Below are positions 25,654-34,793 of a stretch of DNA of 64,000 nucleotides, piece after piece (position 1 is the first letter of the stretch; every line of letters starts with the position of its first letter). The stretch covers positions 141,202-205,201 of the forward strand of contig NZ_JAMXMV010000014.1 in assembly GCF_024055715.1 (NCBI RefSeq). The letters run 5' to 3'. A program made the position numbers and the translations under genes. The notes beneath the pieces were generated by a model that saw only the letters and a list, made by a program, of their open reading frames with translations, was not told the DNA's origin and searched no databases. The stretch comes from Actinoallomurus soli (lineage in GTDB: Bacteria; Actinomycetota; Actinomycetes; Streptosporangiales; Streptosporangiaceae).

Positions 25654-26843
25654 TGTTCCCAGGTGATCAGCAGTTCTGGTTCGAGACCCTGCGCAATCTC
25701 GGCCTGGCGGTCTACGGCGGCTCGGACGTCGGTGAAGTCATCGCCACCGCCGCCCGCGTCACCTCTGGCGACTATGACGGCTGGCACGAGGCCTGGCTGT
25801 CCACCGCCGAGCGCCTGGAGACCGAGGCCCGCGCAAGCCACCCCATCAGCGCACGCGACGGACTCCTGCGCGCCTCCACCTACTACCGGGCGGCCGAGTT
25901 CTTCCTGCACGGCGACCCCGGCGACCCGCGCATCGACCACGCCTATAAGCGTGGCGTCGCCTGCTTCCGCGACGCCATCGCCCACTTTCCCGGCATCACC
26001 CCCGTGGAGATCCCGTATGAGGACACCGTGCTGCACGGCTACTTCTACCGGGCGGCGGGCGAGGGCCCGAAGCCGACACTGGTGATGCACAACGGATTCG
26101 ACGGCGCCGCCGAGGAGTTGCACTTCTTCGGCGCTGCCGGCGGACAGGAACGCGGCTACCACGTCCTGACCTTCGACGGCCCCGGGCAGCCTGCGGCCAT
26201 CCACCGGGACGGGCTGACCTTCCGGCCGGACTGGGAGAACGTGGTCGGTCCCGTCCTGGACTTCCTCGCCCAGGACACGGGCGTCGATCCAGCCCGCATC
26301 GCGCTGCTCGGCGTCAGTCTCGGCGGCTACCTCGCGCCCCGCGCGGCGGCCTATGAGCGGCGCCTGGCAGCCGTCGTCGCCGTCGACGGTGTCTTCGACG
26401 CCGTCTCCGCTCTGACCGCGCACCTCCCGCTGCCGCACGACGAGGTGGTCCAGCGCGCGGCAGCGGCGCACGACGAGGAACTGGACCGGATGATCGCCGA
26501 CGCCCGTGAGCAGAGCCCGACCCTGCGCTGGGCCTGCGACCACGGGCGCTACGTCACGGGGACCTCGACCGACCGGAGATTCCTGGCCGAGTACGCCCGC
26601 TACAACTTGGGCGACGGAAGCGCGGAAAAGATCACCTGCCCCGTGCTGGTGTGCGAGGCGACCGCCGACCTGTTCTACTCCGCCACCGAGGAATCCGACC
26701 CGCGCAGGCTGTACCGGCACCTCACAGCGCCGAAGAAACTCCTGAGCTTCACCGAGGAGGAAGGCGGCGACGCCCACTGCCACCCTGGCGCCCTTCGCCT
26801 GGCGGTGGCGCGCATCTTCGACTGGCTCGACGACACGATCTGA
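25641..26843 (+). CDS. Alpha/beta hydrolase of the FrsA / pseudooxynicotine-hydrolase type
   Basis: The 400-residue enzyme has a helical N-terminal cap domain (residues 1-120) and a hydrolase core with nucleophile elbow GVSLGG (Ser226), acid at about Asp343 (CEATADLFYS) and His379 in GGDAHCHPG. This matches the C-C bond hydrolases related to 2,6-dihydroxypseudooxynicotine hydrolase. GTG 25641 has AAGGAG upstream. It is the last gene of the TetR-controlled operon. Together with SnoaL and NmrA partners it suggests breakdown of an aromatic or heterocyclic ketone (inference). Confidence 0.85.
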   Translation: MEQLMFPGDQQFWFETLRNLGLAVYGGSDVGEVIATAARVTSGDYDGWHEAWLSTAERLETEARASHPISARDGLLRASTYYRAAEFFLHGDPGDPRIDHAYKRGVACFRDAIAHFPGITPVEIPYEDTVLHGYFYRAAGEGPKPTLVMHNGFDGAAEELHFFGAAGGQERGYHVLTFDGPGQPAAIHRDGLTFRPDWENVVGPVLDFLAQDTGVDPARIALLGVSLGGYLAPRAAAYERRLAAVVAVDGVFDAVSALTAHLPLPHDEVVQRAAAAHDEELDRMIADAREQSPTLRWACDHGRYVTGTSTDRRFLAEYARYNLGDGSAEKITCPVLVCEATADLFYSATEESDPRRLYRHLTAPKKLLSFTEEEGGDAHCHPGALRLAVARIFDWLDDTI

Positions 26844-26894
26844 TCCGTTCGACCTCACGCGGATCGCTCGGCTACCGTCCCGCGCATCGGAACG

Positions 26895-26932
26895 CGGCCG
26901 GTCGAAGATCAGTGCGGTCTTCTCACCGGCCG
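26895..26932. terminator. Bidirectional terminator hairpin
   Basis: CGGCCGGT pairs with ACCGGCCG, and inside it GAAGA pairs with TCTTC, with a nine-base loop. It lies between the hydrolase stop (26843) and overlaps the stop of the convergent GAF-PucR gene. Confidence 0.7.
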
Positions 26933-28806
26933 GTGGTGGCGGTGAGACGGTGGAGCCGGAGCGCGAGCTGGATCTCCAGCGTGCGCTCCGGGTCCTGCCA
27001 GTGCTCGCCGAGGAGCTTGCCGACCCGGTCGAGGCGCTGGGTGACCGTGTTGACGTGGACGTGCAGGCGCTGGGCGGCTCGCGCCAGGCTGCCGCCGACC
27101 TCGAAGTAGGCCTCCAGGGTCCGTACGAGCTTGGTCTTGCGGCGTTCGTCGTAGTCCAGGACGGGGCCGAGCGTGGCGGTGAGGAAGCCGGTGACGTCCC
27201 TGCCGTCTCCGAGGAGGAGGCCGACGAAGCCGAGTTCGCGGGTATCGGCGCCCTGTCCGGCGCGGCCCAGTGCGAGGAGCGCGTCGGCGCAGCGTCCCGC
27301 CTCCTGGTGTGCCGCCGTGACCTTGGTGGCGGAGTCGACCGGGCCGGCGGCCCCGGCGGTCGCGGTGGTGCCGAGTGCCGCGCCGCAGTCTTTGGCGGCG
27401 CGGCGGGCGACCGCGCCGGGGTCGAGGCCAGGGAGGAGCAGGACGATCTCGTCGCCGCGGGTGGCGAAGAGCCCGCCGGCGGCGGAGGCGTAGGAGGCGG
27501 CCCAGAAGGCGGCGCGGGGCCGGTCCGTGTCGTGCCGGACGACGGCGAGGACGTAGGGGGCTCCGAGGTCGAAGCCGATCAGGCGGGCGCGGGCCCGTAG
27601 TGCGTCGAGGTCGGTGACGCGGCCGCTGAGCAGGTCGTCGAGCAGTTCGCCGCGGACCCGGCCTTCGGCCTCGGCGACGCTGCGGCGGAACAGCAGGAGC
27701 AGTGCGGTGACGAGTGCGCCGCGTTCGAGGATGCGCTGGTCGCTGCCGGACAGTTCGCCGGCGCCGGGAGTGCGCAGGATGAGGGTGCCGAGCACTTCGG
27801 CGCCGGCGGCGATCGAGGCGATCCAGAGCCGTCCGCGTTGTACGGCGCGTCCGAGGGAGCGGGAGGCGCGGGCGGCTTCGATGACGGTGGTGGCGTCGGG
27901 TTCGCCGAGGTCGCCGACGGCGGCGAGGGGGCGGCCTTCGGGGTCCAGGACGAGGAGGGCGCCGCCGAGGACGTCGATGATGACTTCGGCGACGTCCTGG
28001 ACGCCGCCGCCGCGTACGGCGAGGGTGGTCATGCGGTCGTGGGCGTGGGCGGCGCGTTCGACGGCGGCGCTGCGTGCCTTGATGAGTTCGTTGGCCGCGC
28101 TGAGTTCTTCGAGGGCGGCGCGGGTCTCGTCGAGGAGGCGGGCGTTGTCGATGGCGATGGCGGCGTGGGCGGCGAGGGAGCCGAGGAGGGCGATCTCTTC
28201 GGGGACGAAGGGGCGGGCGCTGCGGTTGGCGGCGAACAGGACGCCGATGACGCGGGGGCCCAGGCGCATCGGGACGCCGAGGATCGCGACCAGGTCTTCT
28301 TCCTGGACGGCGGCGTCGATGTAGGCCTGATGGTCGAAGCGTGCGTCGGCGAAGTAGTCGGGGGTGCTGTAGGGGGTGCCGGTCTGGGCGACGAGGCCGG
28401 CCAGGCCGGCGCCGAAGGGGATGCGGAGGGCGCGGAAGGCCGCGGAGACCGATCCGTCGGTCACGCGCATGCAGGTGTCGCCGCGGTCGTCGTCGCTGAG
28501 GGTCATGTAGGAGATGTCGGCGCCGAGGAGGCGGCGGGCGCGGCGGACGATCGCCTCCAGGACGGCGTCGAGGCGGCGCAGGCCGGCGAGGTCGCTGGCG
28601 GTGTCGAAGAGGGCTGCGAGTTCGGCTTCGCGGCGGGCGCGGTGTTCGAGGAGGGAGCGGACGCGGAGGGCGGCGGCCTTGGTCGTCTCCAGTTCCGCGA
28701 GCACGCGTGGGTCCGCGCCGGCGACGCGTGCCTCGAGGAGGGGTGCGTCGAACTCGGCGGCGGAGGCCTCGCGGGCGAGCAGGTCGAAGAAGACGTCGCA
28801 CTTCAT
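26923..28806 (-). CDS. GAF domain transcriptional regulator with PucR-type C-terminal HTH
   Basis: The 627-residue protein has a coiled N terminus, a GAF domain at about residues 75-215 (LDAVLEAIVRRARRLLGADI, VIGVLFAANRSARPF), a second sensory region, and a PucR/CdaR HTH at about 570-620 (LVRTLEAYFEVGGSLARAAQ, HVHVNTVTQRLDRV). Such proteins activate adjacent catabolic genes on sensing a small acid. The neighbouring dehydrogenase and importer operon on the same strand is the natural target. ATG 28806 lies beside an IS-end-like hairpin and lacks a clear Shine-Dalgarno sequence, so its original promoter may have been replaced. Confidence 0.88.
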   Translation of the reverse strand: MKCDVFFDLLAREASAAEFDAPLLEARVAGADPRVLAELETTKAAALRVRSLLEHRARREAELAALFDTASDLAGLRRLDAVLEAIVRRARRLLGADISYMTLSDDDRGDTCMRVTDGSVSAAFRALRIPFGAGLAGLVAQTGTPYSTPDYFADARFDHQAYIDAAVQEEDLVAILGVPMRLGPRVIGVLFAANRSARPFVPEEIALLGSLAAHAAIAIDNARLLDETRAALEELSAANELIKARSAAVERAAHAHDRMTTLAVRGGGVQDVAEVIIDVLGGALLVLDPEGRPLAAVGDLGEPDATTVIEAARASRSLGRAVQRGRLWIASIAAGAEVLGTLILRTPGAGELSGSDQRILERGALVTALLLLFRRSVAEAEGRVRGELLDDLLSGRVTDLDALRARARLIGFDLGAPYVLAVVRHDTDRPRAAFWAASYASAAGGLFATRGDEIVLLLPGLDPGAVARRAAKDCGAALGTTATAGAAGPVDSATKVTAAHQEAGRCADALLALGRAGQGADTRELGFVGLLLGDGRDVTGFLTATLGPVLDYDERRKTKLVRTLEAYFEVGGSLARAAQRLHVHVNTVTQRLDRVGKLLGEHWQDPERTLEIQLALRLHRLTATTGR

Positions 28807-28820
28807 CTGGTTCGCGATGC

Positions 28821-29035
28821 GGAACTCCGGCCTTCAGGCCGGAGAGGAAGCGCCGCTCCCTCCATTCTGTTACGGTGTGTGAGTCTGCGATAGCCAAGCG
28901 GATTCGCGGCCGGGCGGGCCGTGACAGTGCGGGGAGCCCTCCAGCCGTTGGGCGGGGCTGTGAACCGCGAACCACTGGCTTCTCCTTCGTGAGAGGTCGG
29001 AATCTCCCGCTTTCAGGCGGGAGAGGACGTCAAGG
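28821..29035. mobile_element. Remnant of IS200/IS605-type element ends
   Basis: Two similar terminal hairpins occur: CTCCGGCC-TTCA-GGCCGGAG at 28825-28844 followed by AGGAAG, and CTCCCGC-TTTCAG-GCGGGAG at 29004-29023 followed by AGGACGTCAA. Both have the look of right-end hairpins of actinomycete IS200/IS605-group (TnpB-type) elements. The 29004 copy is preceded by sequence reading EPRTTGF, reminiscent of a TnpB C terminus. No transposase gene remains. The segment separates the GAF-PucR gene from the dehydrogenase operon. Confidence 0.5.
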
Positions 29036-29044
29036 CGGTCATTG

Positions 29045-29857
29045 TCAGTGGGCGGTCCAGGCGCCGTCGATGGTGACGGATGAGCCGGTGATCATGGCTG
29101 CGCTCGGTGAGCACAGGTAGGCGACGAGGTCGGCGACCTCGTCGGGTTCGATGAGGCGGCGGATCGCGGCTCTGGCGAGCATGATCTGGTCGATGACCTG
29201 GTCGGGGTGGAGGTCGTGGGCGGCGGCCTGGTCGGCGATCTGGGCCTCGACGAGGGCGGTGCGGACGTAGGCGGGGCTGACGCAGTTGGCGGTGACGCCG
29301 TGCGGGGCGGCCTCCAATGCGATCACCTTGGTGAGGCCTTCGAGGGCGTGTTTGGCGGTGACGTAGGCGGCCTTGTAGGGGGAGGCGCGGTGGCCGTGGA
29401 CGGAGGAGATGTTCACGACGCGGCCCCAGCCGCGCGCGTACATGCCGGGCAGGGTGCGGCGGGCGAGCCGGAACGGCGCCTCGACCATGATCCGCTGGAT
29501 GCGGGTGAAGGTCTCCGGGGGGAATTCGGTGATCGGGGCGACGTGCTGGAGGCCGGCGTTGTTGATGAGGATGTCGACGTCGTCGCAGTCGATGCGTTCG
29601 ACCGCGTCGGGGTCGGACAGGTCGACGGCGAGGGCGTGGCCGCCGAGTTCGTCGGCGGCGGCCTCTGCGGCGTCGGCGCGCAGGTCGACGATGACGACGT
29701 CGGCGCCGGCGGCGGCGAGTCGCCGGGCGCAGGCGAGGCCGATGCCTCCGGCGGCGCCGGTGACCAGGGCGCGGTGCCCGGTCAGGTCGCGGTGGCCGGT
29801 CAGGTCGGTGCCGGTGGCCGGGGCGGGTCCGGTGCGGGTGGTGGCGGCCACGGTCAT
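29045..29857 (-). CDS. 3-hydroxybutyrate dehydrogenase-like short-chain dehydrogenase
   Basis: The 270-residue SDR has the cofactor motif TGAAGGIGLACARRLA (about residues 34-49), NNAGLQHVAPI, active-site Ser in ISSVHGHRAS and YVTAKHA (Tyr-x3-Lys). The AGLQHVAP and SVHGHRASPYKAAYV segments are typical of D-3-hydroxybutyrate dehydrogenases, which oxidise 3-hydroxybutyrate to acetoacetate with NAD. ATG 29857 has AAGGAG upstream and overlaps the LivM stop (ATGA). As the last gene of the importer operon it probably oxidises the imported hydroxyacid. Confidence 0.85.
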   Translation of the reverse strand: MTVAATTRTGPAPATGTDLTGHRDLTGHRALVTGAAGGIGLACARRLAAAGADVVIVDLRADAAEAAADELGGHALAVDLSDPDAVERIDCDDVDILINNAGLQHVAPITEFPPETFTRIQRIMVEAPFRLARRTLPGMYARGWGRVVNISSVHGHRASPYKAAYVTAKHALEGLTKVIALEAAPHGVTANCVSPAYVRTALVEAQIADQAAAHDLHPDQVIDQIMLARAAIRRLIEPDEVADLVAYLCSPSAAMITGSSVTIDGAWTAH

Positions 29858-30828
29858 GCTCCTTCGGACGCGGGTCGTCGTGGCGTGCGGTGCGGTGCGG
29901 GGGTGGGGAGGAGGTCGTGGACGGTGCCCCAGAGGCCGCGGCGGAACACCAGGACGATGATCACGAAGATGGTGCCGGTGACGAGTCCGATCTCCTGGAA
30001 CCCGGCGGTGGCGAGGTAGTCGTTGAGCTCGACGATGAGCGCGGCGCCGAGCGTTCCGCCCCAGAGGGTGCCGATGCCGCCGAGGACGACCATCATGACG
30101 ACCTGGCCGGAGGTGGTCCAGTAGACGTCGTCGAGTGAGGCGAATCCGTGGCCGATGGCGAACAGGCCGCCGGCGAGTCCGGACAGTCCCGCGGACAGGA
30201 CGAACGCGAGGAGTTTGTAGCGGGCGACGGGGTAGCCGAGGGCCTGGGCGCGTGCGGGGTTGTCGCGGACCGCGGTGAGAACCCGGCCGAAGGGGGAGCG
30301 GGTGATGCGCCAGGCGGCGAAGAGTCCGGCGAGGACGAGCGGCAGGCCGGCGTAGTAGAAGAAGAACGGGTCGGACAGGTCGAGGCCGAAGAAGTGCCGG
30401 GGGATGCCCTGCAGGCCGTTCTCGCCGCCGGTGAGGCCGCGCCACTGGTTGACGGCGAAGTAGACGACCTGGGCGAAGGCGAGGGTGACCATCGCGAAGT
30501 AGATGCCGCGCAGGCGGGCCGACAGGTATCCGATGGGGACCGCGAGGAGCGCGGCGGTGGCGGCGCCGCCGAGTACGGCGACGGGGAACGGCAGTCCGGC
30601 GTGCAGCGCGATGAGGCCGGTGACGTAGGCCGAACCGCCCCAGAACGCCGCGTGCCCGAAGGGCAGCAGTCCGGTGTGGCCGAGGAGCAGGTCGACGGCC
30701 GCGGCGAAGAGTGCCCAGCAGGCGATGTCGAGGGCGACGGGCGGGTAGATCGCCCAGGGCAGGGCGAGGGCGATGAGAAGCCCGGTGATGAGGGGGATGG
30801 GCCGGGCGGTGAGGCGGGACAGGATCAC
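29854..30828 (-). CDS. Branched-chain-type ABC transporter permease (LivM-like)
   Basis: The 324-residue permease has about nine membrane helices and the LivM signature ARLRGIYFAMVTLAFAQVVY and AVRDNPARAQALGYPV. GTG 30828 overlaps the LivH stop by four bases, and its stop overlaps the dehydrogenase start by four bases, showing a tightly coupled operon. It pairs with the LivH-like permease to form the membrane channel. HAAT-family importers carry amino acids, amides, urea or small organic acids; the context here favours a hydroxyacid. Confidence 0.9.
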   Translation of the reverse strand: MILSRLTARPIPLITGLLIALALPWAIYPPVALDIACWALFAAAVDLLLGHTGLLPFGHAAFWGGSAYVTGLIALHAGLPFPVAVLGGAATAALLAVPIGYLSARLRGIYFAMVTLAFAQVVYFAVNQWRGLTGGENGLQGIPRHFFGLDLSDPFFFYYAGLPLVLAGLFAAWRITRSPFGRVLTAVRDNPARAQALGYPVARYKLLAFVLSAGLSGLAGGLFAIGHGFASLDDVYWTTSGQVVMMVVLGGIGTLWGGTLGAALIVELNDYLATAGFQEIGLVTGTIFVIIVLVFRRGLWGTVHDLLPTPAPHRTPRRPASEGA

Positions 30829-31688
30829 AGGGCGGCCTCCTCGCGGCCGAACAGTCCGGCCGGTCGCCAGAGCAGGACGGCGGCCATGACGACGAAGACG
30901 AGGGTCTGGGAGAGGGCGGGCACGTAGAGGTCGCCGAGGGCGGTGATCAGTCCGATCGCGAAGCCGGCGGTGACCGAGCCGAAGATGGATCCGAGGCCGC
31001 CGATGACGACGACGGCGAACACGGTGATGATCAGGTCGGCGCCCATGAGGGGGTTGACGGCGCGCATGGGGGCGGCGAGTACTCCGGCGAGTCCGGCGAG
31101 GGCGACGCCGAATCCGAAGACGGGCGCGACCCAGCGGCCGACGTCGATGCCGAGGGCGCGGGTGAGCTCGGGTCGTTCGGTGGCGGCGCGGACGATCGTT
31201 CCGACGCGGGTGCGGGTGAGGATGAGCCAGGTCGCCGCGCAGGTCAGCAGGGACACGGCGAGGACGAAGACCTGGTAGGCGGGGTAGTCGAACAGGCCGA
31301 GGTCGAGGGAGCCGGACAGCGCGGACGGGCGGGGGTAGGGCTGGGACTGCACGCCGTACCGGTGTTTGACGGCGTCCTGGAGGATCAGGGCGAGCCCGAA
31401 GGTGAACAGGAAGCCGTACAGGGGGTCCAGGCGGGTGAGGCGGCGGACGAACACGCGCTCGACGAGCATTCCGGCGGCGCCGAGGAGGAGGGGGACGGTG
31501 ACGAGGGCGACCCAGAAGTTCAGGCCGAGGGAGTCCAGCAGGACGTACGCGCCGAAGGCGCCGAGCATGTAGAACGAGCCGTGGGCGAAGTTGACGACGC
31601 GGAGCATGCCGAAGATGACGGACAGGCCGAGGGCGAGCAGGGCGTAGAACGCGCCGCCCACCAGGCCGTTGAATGCCTGTTGCAACAC
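30825..31688 (-). CDS. Branched-chain-type ABC transporter permease (LivH-like)
   Basis: The 287-residue permease has eight or so membrane helices and the LivH hallmarks NGLVGGAFYALLALGLSVIF, GMLRVVNFAHGSFYMLGAFG and RAATERPELTRALGIDV. It lies 57 bp downstream of the binding-protein gene and overlaps LivM, so the order is binding protein, LivH, LivM, dehydrogenase. It forms the second half of the membrane channel. Confidence 0.92.
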   Translation of the reverse strand: MLQQAFNGLVGGAFYALLALGLSVIFGMLRVVNFAHGSFYMLGAFGAYVLLDSLGLNFWVALVTVPLLLGAAGMLVERVFVRRLTRLDPLYGFLFTFGLALILQDAVKHRYGVQSQPYPRPSALSGSLDLGLFDYPAYQVFVLAVSLLTCAATWLILTRTRVGTIVRAATERPELTRALGIDVGRWVAPVFGFGVALAGLAGVLAAPMRAVNPLMGADLIITVFAVVVIGGLGSIFGSVTAGFAIGLITALGDLYVPALSQTLVFVVMAAVLLWRPAGLFGREEAAL

Positions 31689-31745
31689 GTTGACCTCCAG
31701 TGGGGTCCCGTGGCCCGCCGAGGGCGGGCCGGGGAGGTGGCCGGG

Positions 31746-32987
31746 TCAGTGGAGCCGGCAGGCGGGGGACGGCGGCTGGAAGGCCTGGGCGGCGGGGACG
31801 GTGGAGAGGATCTTCTCGTAGTCCCAGGGTTCGGTGACGTCCTTGGCGGGCTTGACCTGGGCCAGTGACACGTCGTGGGTCAGGAGGTGGTCGGCGGCGC
31901 GGATGGTGCCGTCGTGGGTGAAGACGTCGTTGATCTTGGCGCCTTCGAGCTGCTTGACGACGGTGTCGGATTTGTCGGTGCCGGCGCGTTGCACGGCTTC
32001 GAGGTACTGCAGGGCGGCGGAGTAGTTCGCGGCGTTGGCGAAGGTGGGGCGTTTGCCGGCGGCGGCCTGGAACCGGTCGGCCCACGCGCGGTTGGCGGCG
32101 TCGGCGTTCCAGTACCAGGGGTCGGTGAACTTCGTGCCGGCCAGGGCGTCGGAGCCGAGGGAGTGGATGTCGGTGAGGAACATCAGGCCGACGGCCAGGC
32201 CGATGCCTTTGTCGCGCAGCCGGTACTCGTTGTACTGCTTGACGAGGTTGACGAGGTCACCGCCGGCCTGCATGGCGCCCAGGACCTGCGGTCTGGGGGT
32301 GAGTGAGGGCGCCTTGAGCAGGAAGGAGGAGAAGTTGTCGTTGGGGAACGGCGCCGGGTCGCTCTTGACGACGGTGCCGCCCGCGCCGCGTACGGCCTGG
32401 GTGAAGCTCTTGTTCATGTCCTGGCCGAAGGCGTAGTCGGGGTAGACGATGTACCAGTTCTTCGCGCCGTCGTGGGTGACGGTGCCGCCGGTGCCGTTGG
32501 CGAGGGTGTAGCTGTTGAAGCCGTAGTGGAAGGTGTAGGCGTTGCACTGCGCGCCTTCGAGTTCGGTGGTGGCGGCCGAGATGTCGAAGAACAGCTTCTT
32601 GCGGGCCTTGGCGACGTTGGCGACGGCGAGCGCGGCGGAGGAGGTCGGCACGTCGAGGATGACGTCGGCCTGGCGCCGGTCGTAGAGTTCCTGCGCCTTG
32701 CTGTTTGCGATGTCGGGTTTGTTCTGGTGGTCGGCGGTGATGACGTCGATCTTCTTGGCGACGGCCTTGTCGCCGTACTTGGCCTTGTAGTCGTCGACGG
32801 CGAGCCGTACGGCCTTGACGCTGCCCTGCCCGGACAGCTCGGAGTAGACGCCGGACTGGTCGTTGAGCACGGCCAGCACGATCTTGCCCCCGCTGATCTT
32901 CCCCCCGCCCCCGCCGGGTCCGCCCGCGCATCCGGCGAGCGTGATCGCTCCGATCGTCACCGCGGTCGCGGCGCGTAGAGCCTTCAT
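31746..32987 (-). CDS. ABC transporter substrate-binding lipoprotein (LivK-like)
   Basis: The 413-residue exported protein has a signal peptide ending in the lipobox LAGC at about residue 20, a glycine-rich tether and a Peripla_BP_6 fold (IVLAVLNDQSGVYSELSGQG, AKNWYIVYPDYAFGQDMNKS). Its C terminus reads KDVTEPWDYEKILSTVPAA, typical of the subgroup linked to hydroxyacid or aromatic-acid uptake clusters. It captures the solute outside the membrane for the LivH/LivM/LivF/LivG importer. The ligand cannot be read directly. Confidence 0.9.
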   Translation of the reverse strand: MKALRAATAVTIGAITLAGCAGGPGGGGGKISGGKIVLAVLNDQSGVYSELSGQGSVKAVRLAVDDYKAKYGDKAVAKKIDVITADHQNKPDIANSKAQELYDRRQADVILDVPTSSAALAVANVAKARKKLFFDISAATTELEGAQCNAYTFHYGFNSYTLANGTGGTVTHDGAKNWYIVYPDYAFGQDMNKSFTQAVRGAGGTVVKSDPAPFPNDNFSSFLLKAPSLTPRPQVLGAMQAGGDLVNLVKQYNEYRLRDKGIGLAVGLMFLTDIHSLGSDALAGTKFTDPWYWNADAANRAWADRFQAAAGKRPTFANAANYSAALQYLEAVQRAGTDKSDTVVKQLEGAKINDVFTHDGTIRAADHLLTHDVSLAQVKPAKDVTEPWDYEKILSTVPAAQAFQPPSPACRLH

Positions 32988-33021
32988 CGGTTCCTCCTCC
33001 TCGGTGGTGGTCCGGGGTCTG

Positions 33022-33726
33022 TCAGATCCCGAGGTGTTCCAGCAGTTCGTGTTCGCGGGCGCGGACCTCGTCGTTGCCCAGGGAGCGGACGATCCGGCCT
33101 TCGGCCAGCAGGTGGTGCCGGTCGGCGACGGTGGCGGCGAAGTGGATGTTCTGTTCGACGAGCAGGACGGTGACGCCCTGGTCCTTGACGTCGCGGAGGA
33201 TCGCGCCGATCTGCTGGACGATCAGCGGGGACAGTCCTTCGGTCGGTTCGTCGCACAGCAGCAGCCGCGCGCCCATGCGCAGGACCCGGGCCAGGGCGAG
33301 CATCTGCTGTTCGCCGCCGGACAGCTTCGTGCCGGGGGAGCGGCGGCGTTCGCGCAGCCGGGGGAACGTCTCATAGATCTGGCCGAGGGGCCAGGGGCGG
33401 GGGCCGACGGCGGGTGGGAGCGTGAGGTTCTCCTCGACGGTGAGCGTGGCGTAGATCCCGCGGTCGTCGGGGACGTAGCCGAGACCGCAGCGGGTCCGCC
33501 GGTGGGCGGGCAGGCGGGTCAGGGCGGTGCCGAGGAACTCGATCGTGCCGGTGGCGCGGGCGCCGCCGGTGGCGTGCAGGCCCATGACGCAGCGCAGCAG
33601 TGTGGTCTTGCCGGCGCCGTTGCGGCCGACGAGGGTCACGATCTCGCCTTCGGCGATCTCCAGCGACACGTCGTTCAGCACGCGGGCCTCGCCGTACCAG
33701 GCCGACAGGTCCTCAATGCGCAGCAT
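33022..33726 (-). CDS. ABC transporter ATP-binding protein (LivF-like)
   Basis: The 234-residue ATPase contains Walker A GRNGAGKTTLL, signature LSGGEQQMLALARVL and Walker B LLLCDEPTEGLSP, with the LivF-type C terminus. It overlaps the LivG gene by 14 bp and precedes the binding-protein gene by 34 bp. It is one of two motor subunits of the importer. Confidence 0.92.
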   Translation of the reverse strand: MLRIEDLSAWYGEARVLNDVSLEIAEGEIVTLVGRNGAGKTTLLRCVMGLHATGGARATGTIEFLGTALTRLPAHRRTRCGLGYVPDDRGIYATLTVEENLTLPPAVGPRPWPLGQIYETFPRLRERRRSPGTKLSGGEQQMLALARVLRMGARLLLCDEPTEGLSPLIVQQIGAILRDVKDQGVTVLLVEQNIHFAATVADRHHLLAEGRIVRSLGNDEVRAREHELLEHLGI

Positions 33727-34486
33727 GGGCGTCTCCCAGGTAGGCGCTGATGACGCGGGGGTCGCGGCGGACCTCGGCGTAGGGGCCTTCGACGAGGACC
33801 TGTCCGGCCTGCAGGACCGTGACCCGGTCGGCGAGGGCGGCGACGACGCTCATGTTGTGCTCGACCATGACGACGGTGCGTCCGGCGCGGATCCGCTGGA
33901 TCAGTTCGATGGTGCGGGTGAGGTCTTCGGTGCCCATGCCGGCGGTGGGCTCGTCCAGCAGCAGGACCCGCGGGTCGAGGGCGAGGGCGAGCGCGAGTTC
34001 CAGTGCGCGTTTGCGCCCGTAGGCGAGGGCGCCGGCCGGTTCGTCGGCGTGCGCGGCGAGGCCGACCTGGTCGAGCAGGTCCAGGGCGCGGCCGGTGAAG
34101 CGCCGCAGGGCCCGGTCCGACCGCCAGAACCGCCAGCCGAGTGTCGTGCCGGCCTGCAACGCCAGTTCCAGGTGCTCGCGGGGCGTCATCTGCGGGAACA
34201 GGCTGGTGGTCTGGAAGGACCGTGCGACGCCGTGCCGGGCGACCTGTTCGGGGCTCTTGCCGGTCAGGTCGCGCCCGCCGACGTGGATGCGGCCGGCGGT
34301 CGGCCGGTGGAAGCCGGTGAGCAGGTGGAACAGCGTCGTCTTGCCGGCGCCATTGGGGCCGACGAGCGCGTGCACCGCGCCGTCGGCGACGTCGAGGTCC
34401 ACGCCGTCGACCGCGCGGAAGCCCCGGAAGTCCTTGACCAGGCTCCGCGCGGTGAGCACGGGAGGCGGGGTGGCGGGAGCGCCCAT
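33713..34486 (-). CDS. ABC transporter ATP-binding protein (LivG-like)
   Basis: The 257-residue ATPase has Walker A GPNGAGKTTLF, Walker B VLLLDEPTAGM and a LivG-type MVEHNMSVVAALADRVTVL switch region. In place of the usual LSGG signature it reads ALAYGRKRALELALAL, as LivG proteins commonly do. ATG 34486 follows AAGGAGG; it is the first gene of the operon and diverges from the secreted hydrolase gene. The operon therefore runs LivG, LivF, binding protein, LivH, LivM, dehydrogenase. Confidence 0.92.
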   Translation of the reverse strand: MGAPATPPPVLTARSLVKDFRGFRAVDGVDLDVADGAVHALVGPNGAGKTTLFHLLTGFHRPTAGRIHVGGRDLTGKSPEQVARHGVARSFQTTSLFPQMTPREHLELALQAGTTLGWRFWRSDRALRRFTGRALDLLDQVGLAAHADEPAGALAYGRKRALELALALALDPRVLLLDEPTAGMGTEDLTRTIELIQRIRAGRTVVMVEHNMSVVAALADRVTVLQAGQVLVEGPYAEVRRDPRVISAYLGDAHAAH

Positions 34487-34793
34487 TCGCCCTCCTTGGC
34501 ACTGTGTCGTACGGAACGGTGTCGTGCCGGTCACCGGCTGGTCGACGGCCGGTGAACGGTGCAGGTGCCGCCGAACACTAGGCAGCCCACGGGGCCGGAT
34601 CCATGTGTGCGGGCCCCACATTCGCCCGGGTTCCGGTGGTCCGCGGCCACAGGAGGCGCCGGTGCGCGGGGGGTATGGGGGCGGCCGCCATGGGGCGGCG
34701 GGGGATTGTGGGGCCACGAGCCGTCGACCCCAGGGGGCCGGGGGTCTCACGATGGCGGGCACGGTGTTCCCCGACCCAGGAAGCGAGGCGTGC
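34487..34793. promoter_or_regulatory. 307-bp divergent promoter region, importer operon / secreted hydrolase
   Basis: No gene fits here. TGTGGGGCC occurs in opposite orientation at 34612-34620 and 34707-34715, about 95 bp apart, and ATGTG/CACAT flanks the first copy. These may be binding sites for the GAF-PucR regulator, allowing coordinated expression of both units; this is inference. Confidence 0.4.
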
